Assembly (NCBI GenBank): GCA_963965975.1
Contig: OZ014414.1
Span: 806,001-870,000 of the forward strand
DNA length: 64,000 nt
Source: Xestospongia bergquistia
Taxonomy: Eukaryota > Porifera > Demospongiae > Haplosclerida > Petrosiidae
Direction of reading: 5' to 3'
Part shown: positions 22,946-34,200 of the stretch, one piece after another
Layout: the number at the start of each line of letters is the position of its first letter
Numbering within the stretch: position 1 is the stretch's first letter
The notes under the pieces: generated by a model
Database searches by the model: none
What the model was told of the DNA's origin: nothing
What the model saw: the letters and a program-made list of their open reading frames with translations, nothing else
Translations under genes and position numbers: made by a program

Positions 22946-24434
22946 TATATAATAATATATTATTACATATTAATGTATATAATACTTTTTTTACACATAT
23001 TGTATATCTTTTAATACATTGTGTTTAGATATGCATTCTCTCTCTATTTACTTGTAGAGAAATATCAACAATTAAATTATATTTTTTTGTCATTTTTTGA
23101 TGCATATATGCAAATTCCTAAAGTGTGTAGATCACATTATAGACAATTAGAATAACATCTGTTTGTTGTTACTATTAATCTCATGAGCATTTTAATTTAA
23201 ACAATATAGACAATTAGAATAACATCTGTTTGTCGTTACTATTAATCTCATGAGCATTTTAATTTAAACAATGTTATGTGGACAGAGAATATAACTGTAC
23301 TCTGATATCATTCAAAACATGACTCCTTGATGTAGTGTATTTAAGGCAAAATATTTGATGTCACAGTGTATGCTGTCCTAGCTAGGTGATAGTAAAAATA
23401 ATGTGTAGTGAAATATTGTGAGAGATAGGGCATTAATTAAGGTAAAAATAGAAAATTAAATCAGTATAGTCTCATCCCCAGACCTACATGAAAGATAAAA
23501 CTACTTTTTCTTGTGTATAGATCTGTGGATGAGGTTAATGTTAGCTATATACAATTTGTCCCTTAATAGTCAAGTGATTAATTAAAGTTCTGTATCCAAT
23601 TAAGCTCTAGAATCATATTGAAAGTAAGCTTATGTTTGAGTTCTCAATATGAATTGCATTGAAATTAGACATACATATTATGACTTGTTTATATTGCTAA
23701 TTTAAAATATTTTTTTGTTACATGTAACAGTCAAGAAAATCATAAAATATATATAATGGCAGCTGTCCAATGTAATATGAAGATACTACAAAAGGAGTAA
23801 TAAAAGTATTTTGTGTAATATATTGACACAAACTAAGAATTAATCAAGATAAGATGAGAATTCCAAAAGATAACAACTGAACGAACATAAACGCAATATA
23901 CTCAATAATATAGGGGGAGGTTACAATAATTATAACTACTAATTAACACTGCAATCCTCTTCACAATTAAAAAACTAGTCTATCATGTATTGTTAATATA
24001 ACAATAATAAAATGTTATTACACCTCATGACTTTATACTTTGTGATAATAAAATATACTATATGAATTGAAGCAGTAACTTCCTAATTAAAAGTACTCAC
24101 TTCCTTGTCTTTACAATGTTAATTTAAAACTTCCTAATTATACTGATATATACAATGGTCGTAAAAAGAGTTTGGACACCCATGTGTTGTTCATTAAAAT
24201 TAGTACATAAACTTATTAAGTGATATTAATATATATAATTGATATCAATAACTTCATAAATATATTTAACTAACTTCCTAATTACAATAACATGGTTCAT
24301 TGTGTAATGATACATAACTTACATATAGTTTATGTATCTATCATACATCAACTTTTAGTAACTGTTGAAGACATAATGTTTTATTTGCTTTACCCATTAA
24401 TGAAAGATAGAGCCTTTCTGCAACTGGATCACCC
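22946..24434. other. Intergenic, no gene seen
   Basis: Up to 23935 this is duplicated flank. The rest is AT-rich. Near 24155-24200 the string GGTCGTAAAAAGAGTTTGGAC resembles a Tc1/mariner-type terminus, but no partner end is seen. Confidence 0.45.
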
Positions 24435-25802
24435 ATGAAGTCTGAAAGCTTTGTTTTTATTTTGTTGTTTTCCTTAATACTTATTGTACCAGTCTGTTGT
24501 TCATCTACTTGTATGGCTGACTGTACTAGTGAACTAACTCAACGTCCTCCCTCACTCTATGAACAATATTGTTGTAATGACAATAACACTGGAAAGACTT
24601 TCAAGATAAGACAAAATAATGTTTTAAAAATAATATTTTGTTCTGATAATTCCCCTATATCTTGTGAAATGTATCATACTTTCCTTAATTGTTCAGATAT
24701 TTTCAAACATAACAGATCCTCTCTATCAGGATACTACACAATGCGAGCTCCTAATGGTTCCTTAATATCTGTCTACTGTGATGACAATGCTTTTAATAAC
24801 TGTTCTCAAGTCTTTAAAGAAAACAGTTCAGCTCTATCTGGGTACTACACAATGCGAGCTCCTAATGGTTCCTTAATATCTGTCTACTGTGATGACAATG
24901 CTTTTGATAACTGTTCTCAAGTCTTTAAAGAAAACAGTTCAGCTCTATCTGGATACTACACAATGCGAGCTCCTAATGGTTCCTTAATATCTGTCTACTG
25001 TGATGACAATGCCTTTGATAACTGTTCTCAAGTCTTTAAAGAAAACAGTTTAGCTCTATCTGGGTACTACACAATGCGAGCTCCTAATGGTTCTCTTATA
25101 TCAGTTTATTGTGATATGGAGGGTAGTAATTGTGATGACAAGGGAGGTTGGATGAGAGTGGGCTATATTAACATGAGTGAACTTGGTGCTACTTGTCCAA
25201 GTGGTCTAAACAGCTATTTTTTTCCAAATATTAATTATCCACTTTGTGATCGACCTCATCCTTCAAACAGTGGCTGTAATTCCACCATTTTTTCTACATT
25301 TGGTTTCAACTATTCTCAAGTATGTGGGCAAGTAAGAGGGTACCAGCTTGGGAATGTTGATGGTATTTATGATAACAATGGTGGATCTCCTTCACTTGAA
25401 GGGGCATATGTTGATGGTGTGTCTATTACTCGTGGTAGTAACCCTCGTCATCATATTTAGACATATATAGCAGGGCAAAGAGAAACTGGTCAAACTCAAG
25501 AAGCTTGTCCTTGTAACGATGGCAGTACAGAGACTACACCACAATATGTTGGCGATGACTACTATTATGAGTCTGGCTCTCCTGTGTTTGAGTCTTATAC
25601 ATTCCACTATGATGATCTGCTTTGGGATGGCAAACAATGTGACTACTTAGAGACTCCATGCTGTACATCTCCTAACATGCCATGGTTTGTCAAGTCCCTT
25701 AATCAATCAACTACTGATGATATTGAACTAAGAATGTGTACCAGTGAAGGATATCCTGATGAAGCTACACCAGTAGATATAATTGAGTTGTATGTTCGCT
25801 AA
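24435..25802 (+). pseudogene. Fibrinogen-stub family gene with four stubs and one nonsense codon (alpha N-terminus, type II C-module)
   Basis: The ATG at 24435 opens MKSESFVFILLFSLILIVPVC. The alpha Cys-rich segment and four consecutive stubs, the largest number in the cluster, follow. The C-module is type II: NSYFFPNINYPLCDRPHPSN, GQVRGYQLGNVDG and SNPRHHI. At 25458-25460 the conserved Trp codon (TGG in the sister at 27043) is TAG. Beyond it the same frame stays open for 114 codons to the proper VDIIELYVR stop at 25802. A conserved Cys in YYCES is also Tyr (about 25567). It is either a null allele, a young pseudogene, or a truncated secreted form of 341 residues. Confidence 0.8.
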
Positions 25803-25919
25803 GTTATGTTATAAATAATTGTCTATTCAGTTTTAGTGTAATTGCTGCTTTATTTGAACATGTACATAATTAATTAGTAGTTATAAAGTGTTTTTTTGTA
25901 TAATACAACTGATAACACT

Positions 25920-26095
25920 CAGACCCCTTCAGTGGCCAAAAATTCAACAATATGTAATTGATATTTATGGCCACACCACCTGATACTCTATCCTCTGGAA
26001 TGCTGTTTCCATAGTGACAACATAGCAACTCTGCAGAGTATTCAAATTACCAGCATATTAAACTTCATTTTGTTGATATCATTATTAGTTCTGTC
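25920..26095 (+). repeat. Duplicated 5' flank of the CNG-channel gene (first copy)
   Basis: Shares ACCCCTTCAGTGGCC, AAAAATTCAACAAT, GGAATGCT and GTTTCCATAGT with 27495-27640, which lies directly before the CNG start codon. Here it lies before the family gene at 26134. Confidence 0.7.
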
Positions 26096-26133
26096 AGTAC
26101 AGAATTACTGTACATGTGAATATTTTAAGGAAA

Positions 26134-27378
26134 ATGGTAAAATATATAACCTTTGCTGTTTTTTTCCTATTATGCAGGATTGTTCTCACAGATATTGTTG
26201 ATGTCAAAGTTTACCCACCTCCATGCGCATCCTTAAAATGTAGTCCTGATCTATTCTACTCTATGACAAACCTGTCTGAGATGCAGTCTCCTCCTTATAA
26301 TAACAATATTACTTGCATTGGTAAGGGGTATGTGAACAATGGTATTAATTTCTATGCATCGCAAACATGTCCTGATATCTCTGACGTGCACGAGTGTCAT
26401 AGCAACTTTAATCTTAACAACAAAATACTAGGACAGCTACAAGAGATATCACAGTTTATAGATATTTTTAACTCTGCATTTTCCAACTGCTCTGATGTCT
26501 TTCAAGAAAACACTTCATCTCCCTCTGGCTACTACACAATGAGAGCTGTGAATGGTTCCTTAATATCTGTCTACTGTGATGACAATGCCTTTGACAACTG
26601 TTCTCAAGTCTTTAAAGAGAACAGTTCAGCTCTATCTGGGTACTATACAATGCGAGCTCCTAATGGTTCTCTTGTATCAGTCTATTGTGATATGGAGGGT
26701 AGTAACTGTGATGGTAAAGGAGGGTGGATGAGAGTGGGCTACATTAACATGAGTGAACCTGGTGCTACTTGTCCAAGTGGTCTAAACAGTTATTTTTTTT
26801 CAAATATTAGTTATCCACTTTGTGATCGACCTCATCCTTCAAACAGTGGCTGTAATTCCACCATTTTTTCTACATTTGGTTTCAACTATTCTCATGTATG
26901 TGGGCAAGTAAGAGGGTACCAGCTTGGGAATGTTGATGGTATTTATGATAACAATTTTGGGTTTCCTTCACTTGATGGGGCATATGTAGATGGTGTGTCT
27001 ATTACTCATGGTAGTAACCCTCGTCATCATATTTGGACATATATAGCAGGGCAAAGAGAATCTGGCAAAAACCAATGGGCTTGTCCTTGTAATGATGGCA
27101 GTACAGAGACTACACCACAATATGTTGGTGATGACTACTATTGTGAGTCTGGCTCTCCTGTGTTTGAGTCCTACACATTCCACTATGATGATCCACTTTG
27201 GGATGGCAAAGAATGTGACTACTTAGAGTCTCCATGCTGTACATCTCCTAACATGCCATGGTTTGTCAAGTCCCTTAATAAATCAAGTACTGATGATATT
27301 GAACTAAGATTGTGTACCAGTGAAGGATATCCTGATGAAGCTACTCCAGTAGATATAATTGAGTTGTATGTTTGCTAA
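26134..27378 (+). CDS. Secreted fibrinogen-stub family protein, intact (beta N-terminus, type II C-module)
   Basis: Single-exon protein of 414 residues. The first ATG in frame is at 26134 (MVKYITFAVFFLLCRIVLTD, signal peptide). An upstream GTG is in frame but gives no better start. The beta segment matches the gene at 9373 (GYVNNGINFY, LGQLQEISQFIDIFNSAFSNC). Two stubs follow, then the type II C-module shared with 24435-25802 (CDRPHPSNSGCNS, GQVRGYQLG, YVDGVSITHGSNPRHHIWTY, YYCESGS, DPLWDGKECD, VDIIELYVC). It is the only intact type II member here. Secretion is inferred and function unknown. It lies 279 bp upstream of the CNG-channel start. Confidence 0.87.
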   Translation: MVKYITFAVFFLLCRIVLTDIVDVKVYPPPCASLKCSPDLFYSMTNLSEMQSPPYNNNITCIGKGYVNNGINFYASQTCPDISDVHECHSNFNLNNKILGQLQEISQFIDIFNSAFSNCSDVFQENTSSPSGYYTMRAVNGSLISVYCDDNAFDNCSQVFKENSSALSGYYTMRAPNGSLVSVYCDMEGSNCDGKGGWMRVGYINMSEPGATCPSGLNSYFFSNISYPLCDRPHPSNSGCNSTIFSTFGFNYSHVCGQVRGYQLGNVDGIYDNNFGFPSLDGAYVDGVSITHGSNPRHHIWTYIAGQRESGKNQWACPCNDGSTETTPQYVGDDYYCESGSPVFESYTFHYDDPLWDGKECDYLESPCCTSPNMPWFVKSLNKSSTDDIELRLCTSEGYPDEATPVDIIELYVC

Positions 27379-27494
27379 GCTATGTTATTGATAGTTTCAT
27401 TGTCTATTCAGTTTTAGTGTAATTGCTGCTTTATTTGAACATGTACATAATTAACCAGTAGTTATAATAATTATTAATTGCTATTTTAAAATAA

Positions 27495-27656
27495 TGCCAC
27501 TGATAATACTTAGACCCCTTCAGTGGCCAAAAATTCAACAATTACGTTTGACCTTTACAACCACACCCCTCGCACTCCTACCTACCTTTGGAATGCTAAT
27601 CAATCAGTTTCCATAGTAACGACATAACAACTCCCTTGAGGCTTCAATATTCAGCA
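27495..27656 (+). promoter_or_regulatory. Presumptive 5' region of the CNG-channel gene (second copy of the duplicated flank)
   Basis: Homologous to 25920-26095 and ends at the CNG start codon. CAGTTTCCATAGTAACGAC is close to an X-box/RFX-like GTTNCCATRGNAAC site, which in many animals marks ciliary genes. That reading is tentative. Confidence 0.35.
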
Positions 27657-28231
27657 ATGATTATCAACAAAATGGATTCAGAGGATGTGGACTCCTTAGC
27701 CAGTGATACTCTCCCTTTACCTCATGTTCCATCTACTTCACTAGAAAGAAGAAGAGATACAGCCATCAACTCCGGAATCATTTCAATTCCAATTGATAGT
27801 CTTCTATCACCTAAAAAACACTGCACTTTCTGGAAACATGGAGGAGCACAGAGTCAACTAAGTAGAAGACAAAAATCTGAATTTGAACTCAGAGTTATGG
27901 GAAATGACAGTGATATAGAAACTAATTCAATACACAACAAGTCTCGACCTCAAACAGCTGTTAATCCTCGTGTCGCAACTCTCTCTCAAGTAGGCTCTGA
28001 TATGTCAGGACGGGGAAGTCCAGGTAGTCTTACCAGTTTGATCAACTATTTTAAAGATAAATGGAGGTCACTATCTTCTTGGAAACAAGAAGATGAAGTA
28101 GAGATGGATGAAGTGGATTCTCTTACTGATTCCTCTGATTACTCTGATCACAGAAGTAAGAATGAATAGTTAGATTTATCAATGGATAGGATTTTCAAAT
28201 GGATGAATAATTCAATCGACTTTTGTACATA

Positions 28232-28272
<41 letters not shown>

Positions 28273-31200
28273 TGAAGTATCTAAGTCTGTTGAAGAGTGC
28301 TCGATGTCGTTAGACAGAGCGGGTTAGAACAGAATTAAAGGACAAAAGAACAGAGCTCTCGCTGTGTTGCTGTTACTCCGAGTTTCACGCGTTATGCGAT
28401 CATCAGACAGCTGGATACTGCTCTGTTTACAGGCTGGTTATATAGCATCGAGGTGTTTAACTATGTCCTATCCCTAGAGAAATGTGCTATAGCATGTATA
28501 TATATGGATACTGGTTGACTGTTTAATAAATTTTACTTAACTTACATGATAATGGCTTTTCTTTTATTAGATTCTGCTGTTAATTCAAGATCAATGAAAA
28601 GGTATTTAGATTCAGTTCAAAATTCTGATATTGAAAGTGAATTTGATGGTAATGAGAGACAAGATGGAATGTGGCGACAAGTATCAAAAAAGCATATTCA
28701 TCGACCGATGAAGAAATTCAAGAAAGAAGTGAACAATCGAAAATGTACTTTCAATTATTATGTTGATCCTCATGGTAAGAAGTCTAGTATCATTATTAAG
28801 AACTAGATTAACAGGCATCAATTTTAACTATGAAGTATCTTTGTCTACTGTTAGTAAGCTCTAGACTAAAGACTGTAAAGGACTCACCATTAATAATTTG
28901 ATAATAATTACTTGCCACTGTGACCTTAGATAACTATATTGATATACATGTCAACTTGAAATTCTCTTTTAAATTGACAGGCTCTGTATACATGTGGTGG
29001 ATGACATTTATGTTCATACTTTATGTGTACAATGCTGTCAGTATTCCGCTAAGAGCTTCCTTCCCACTCACCCAAGGTACCAATTTCACACCTATTGGTA
29101 CTCTTCAAGGACCACCAGAAGTCCAATGGGTGGGATTATTGGTAATGTGGATATTATTAGACTTGTTAGCTGATGCTCTGTGTGTACTGGACATCATCTT
29201 AGTCCAGTCACATTTAACACCACAGGAATTAGGAGAGAATCATGATCATAACCAGGTTAGTGTTGTTAGGGTTTATCCTGGTACATATAGTATATACATG
29301 TATGATCTAAATCAAAACATGGAGGCCTAAAACATGCCTGTATGATATATTCATATAGTAAGAATGACTGGTGACTCTCTCTTCTTTTTTATTGCCAACC
29401 TTAGCTATAGATATACTGGTACCTAATCATAGTATATTCCTAAATCTCTCTTTATAGCATTAATTAATGTTAGTGTTTATATTGGATACTTACCTTACTT
29501 TAGTTCAAATGGAAGTATGCTTTCTTATGCTACATTACTCACTGGTCTTTTTGGGTGGATGTGCTGTCTCTTTTACCGCTAGAGCTCCTCTATAGTGTAC
29601 CTGTCTTACGTTTTAATGTCTTGTTGAGACTACCTCGGTTGCTAAGGGTATGTTAAATCCATTACTGATAATGCTAAGTGGTTGTATACATGGAGTTACA
29701 TATAGAGATACAAAGAGATATTAAACATACTCTGAGATTCTTAAAGTTACTAAGATATTGTTAAGTGATACGAAGAGATACTAAAAATACACCTTAGAGT
29801 TATTAAGAGATACTAAAGGACATTTGTACTTAGAGATACTAAGGGCCTGTTATACTTGGTGATATACTAAGAGACTCTGACTATCTCTATAAGTATCTCT
29901 TTAATTATTAGGCAGTTCAAGCACCATTTAAAAAGTGATATCTTCATAAATTATTATACCCAATGATGTTATGTGTTCAATACTTTCATGTTCTGTCATT
30001 ATATTACAATTGTATTATTTAGATTCGTCATGTCTATATTTTTATTAATCATTTTGAGAGTTACACCAATCATCCACACAAATTCAGGTCAGTTTATAAC
30101 ACTATTATATATCATTACAAACTCTATATCAACTATTATAGGATAGTACGAATGAGTGGGTATCTGTTATATGCTGTTCACATATATGCTTGTATTTATT
30201 ATTCTGTATCAGCAAAACAGGGATTTGGTGTGGATAGTTGGGTTTATAATGGTGAGGGTGAAAGGTAAGGATAGGTTAGAAATTTAATTCATTTATTTTT
30301 TATTCATTCACTAACTGAATATATGTAATCCAGTAATTCATGGGACCTACACTTTGACCCAAAAAGTAATAGAATAATACCCAAATATGGAACACAATAA
30401 TACCCAAATATGGAACCCAATAATACCCAAATATGGAACACAATAATACCCAAATATGGAACACAATAATACCCAAATATGGAACACAATAATACCCAAA
30501 TATGGAACCCAATAATACCCAAATATGGAACACAATAATACCCAAATATGGAACACAATAATACCCAAATATGGAACCCAATAATACCCAAATATGGAAC
30601 ACAATAATACCCAAATATGGAACACAATAATACCCAAATGTGGAACACAATAATACCCAAATATGGAACACAATAATACCCAAATATGGAACACAATAAT
30701 ACCCAATTATGGAACCCAATAATACCCAAATATGGAACACAATAATACCCAAATATGGAACCCAATAATACCCAAATATGGAACCCAATAATACCCAAAT
30801 ATGGAACCCAATAATACCCAAATATGGAACACAATAATACCCAAATATGGAACCCAATAATACCCAAATATGGAACCCAATAATACCCAAATATGGAACA
30901 CAATAATACCCAAATATGGAACACAATAATACCCAAATATGGAACCCAATAATACCCAAATATGGAACACAATAATACCCAAATATGGAACACAATAATA
31001 CCCAAATATGGAACCCAATAATACCCAAATATGGAACCCAATAATACCCAAATATGGAACACAATAATACCCAAATATGGAACACAATAATACCCAATTA
31101 TGGAACCCAATAATACCCAAATATGGAACCCAATAATACCCAAATATGGAACACAATAATACCCAAATATGGAACCCAATAATACCCAAATATGGAACAC

Positions 31201-34200
31201 AATAATACCCAAATATGGAACACAATAATACCCAAATATGGAACACAATAATACCCAAATATGGAACACAATAATACCCAAATATGGAACACAATAATAC
31301 CCAAATATGGAACACAATAATACCCAAATATGGAACCCAATAATACCCAAATATGGAACACAATAATACCCAAATATGGAACCCAATAATACCCAAATAT
31401 GGAACACAATAATACCCAAATATGGAACACAATAATACCCAATTATGGAACCCAATAATACCCAAATATGGAACCCAATAATACCCAAATATGGAACACA
31501 ATAATACCCAAATATGGAACTCAATAATACCCAAATATGGAACACAATAATACCCAAATATGGAACACAATAATACCCAAATATGGAATACAGGAATTAT
31601 ATATCCCATATATTCATCCATTTGTCCAGCTATTGAACCATTAATTCATTCATCTATTCATCTATCTATCTATCCATCAACCATCCATTAATTCATCCAT
31701 CCATCCATTAGATGCCTGACAAAAGCCACATAACATGTTTAACTAATAGAGTATTAGTATATACATTTGTTAACAATAATGAATACAGTTGAGATGCAAC
31801 CAAGTGTACTACAAGCTCTATAGATCTCATTAAGTGACAATGTTGTTATTGTATGAACCCTCAATGTATCCATGTTTGTTAACTTTGAACAAATTACCTC
31901 TCTTGAGTTATACTGAGATAAATATTATGTTTACTAGTGTACAGCTTACTAATGGTAGCTATCTTAGGTTACCATGGTAAGTGTGAATCTTACTAATGGT
32001 AGATTACTGTTGTAAGTATTGATGTTCAGTGCTTACTAATGGTATCTATCTTAGGACACTGTAGTAAGCACTGATGTTTGCTAGTCTAGAACTTACTAAT
32101 GGTAACTATCCTGGGTTACTGTGGTAAGTACTAATGTCCACTAGTCTAGAGCGTACTAATATTAACTATCCTAGATTAAGTACTGATGTTCAGTAATCTA
32201 GAGCTTACTAATGATAGTCACTGTGGTTAGTATTGATGTTCACTAATCTAGAACTTACTAATAGTATCACATGTACATTATTTTACTCCAGTTTCCCCCC
32301 CCAAGAAGTTTCACTTTGTACATAACAATAATGAGATTGATTAATAAAAACAATTGCTTTTCTTAAAGCATGCAGTCTTGTTATTTACAATAACCGTTCC
32401 CCCCCCCCAAGAAAAAATCCTGTATGAATCCCTGTTACATGTATCTTCATTAATCTTATAACCTTTGCTATTTGAAGTCACTGTATTGATACACTTATAT
32501 TTTCTTTCTATAGCTATCTTCGCTGTTTCTATTGGGCCTTAATGACGTTAGGTACAATACATGATTTAAACAAACGTATTCCCAACAATAATGTGCAATA
32601 TGCTCTAAGTGTTTTTGGATTTTTACTTGGAGTCTTCATTCTTGCTATCATTATTGGTGAAGTGAGTGTACTGATTATTGATTATACATATGTATGGTAA
32701 AGTAAATGATGAGTTTATAGATGGACAGATGGTTGGATCAGGGATGGGGTCAAATACATCGAATAGTATTTAAATACAAATACAAATACTTTCTGTTTCA
32801 AAAATTCAAAATACAAATACAAATACAAATACTCCAAAAAAGTATTTAAATACAGCTAAATACAAATACTCATGTATTTGACCCCAAGCCTGGGTTTGAT
32901 AAATGGATATTACATGATAAAAGGCTTACTTTAAACAGATCACTAATATACTTGAAGCTGAAAATTTACAGGTGAACATTTTTCGTAAAAATCAGAATCA
33001 AGTGAAGGAATATATGAGAATGTGGAAAATTCCAAAAGAAGTACGTTTTTTACATAATTAAATTATTAATACATAGAATGGTTTATTGTTAGATATACTG
33101 TAGATGTAATCTTGGTCAATGTGGTAGGCACTGATGTTCATTCGAATTGAGCTTAGTAATGTTACCTATCATTGGTCAATGTGTTGTTTAATGTGTTAAG
33201 TACTGATATTTGCTAGTCTAGACCTAAGCTATTATAAGTCAATGTGTTAAGTAGTGTTCACTCCCTAAATAATACCACCTTATATTGTTAGTACAATTAT
33301 GAAAGAAAATAAAAGTCATTGTGGATGAAATTCCCCCACTGATAATGATTTAACTGGAATTTTTTTGTGGTCACAAAAGCCAGACATTATATAAACTATT
33401 GTACATAACATCATTAAGTATAAAATTGATGACATAAATCTTTAACAACGTTATACAAACAGAGCACCTCTTGTATTACAAAGAGTGTGTATTCCTTGTT
33501 ATAATAATAAGTTTTATAAGTGTATACTGGGGCCGGTTTCCTGTTGCTATATTAGAAACCACTTTCATTAAAACTCCCTCTTCCAGAGACAACACATACT
33601 GTCCACAACAGGAAAGACTAACTCACCACAACAACACTATCTTGTAGTGATATCAAAAGACAAATTAGGAAAAAGGGATAACTACATTGATACTAAAAGG
33701 CTTAGATTTAGCAATGTCTAATGCAATTTAGCATGGGATTTTCCTAAGGATAGTATATAGCTATGATATAGTGAGTATTATGATGCAGTTGTGTCACAAT
33801 GGATATGGCCCATATTGTCCATTTCATATCCTAGTCCTTACCCTTGGTGGACCAGGGAGGTATATTCTTGATAAACATTACAGTGAAAGGATTGTTATGT
33901 AATGTAATTGAAAGATGATGTGTAAAAGTTTACAATATAATTTGTTTGTTTGTTTGTTGTTGTCACGACTAATGTCCGTAGCATTTCACTTGCCATTATG
34001 TATTGCGTGAAGGGATAAGATCAATTCTCTTCTCTGTAAATGAACTTTACTTCAAACATTTGGAAACTTATACTCCAACTATATATGAGTATGTAGAAGA
34101 AATCTTTTTGACTTTTCAATGCTTTAAAAATGTCTCCATTAGGATGACTTTATCCTTTTTGATGTGATTGGTCCTTTATTATAGAAATATACCATTAATA

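Larger units (their letters stand above)
21227..23935 (+). repeat. Second copy of the ~3-kb tandem duplication
   Basis: Direct repeat of 18205-21215. It includes the upstream palindrome, a family gene with two stubs, the 3' flank with two 67-bp units, and the GGGGGAGG block near 23910. It lacks the MITE. Confidence 0.85.

Noticed and set aside
960..23000. ~78-codon antisense frames (MYSSIIxNG...) opposite every family C-module
   Set aside because: They are shadows of the conserved 3' coding sequence. Their conservation follows from the sense protein, and codon-position differences fit the sense frame.
24155..24200. Possible Tc1/mariner terminus (GGTCGTAAAAAGAGTTTGGAC)
   Set aside because: No second inverted end, transposase or TA duplication found nearby. 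A single ~20-bp similarity is not enough.
30300..31621. Long minus-strand reading frames of up to ~417 codons with the motif [11 protein letters not shown] repeated
   Set aside because: They are translations of the 23-bp minisatellite, open in all three minus frames because the unit has no stop. They have no start context or splice support and lie in a CNG intron.
32285..32430. Two poly-C plus AAGAA motifs that might be element ends
   Set aside because: They are in direct orientation with no TSD. Homopolymer runs alone do not support a mobile element.
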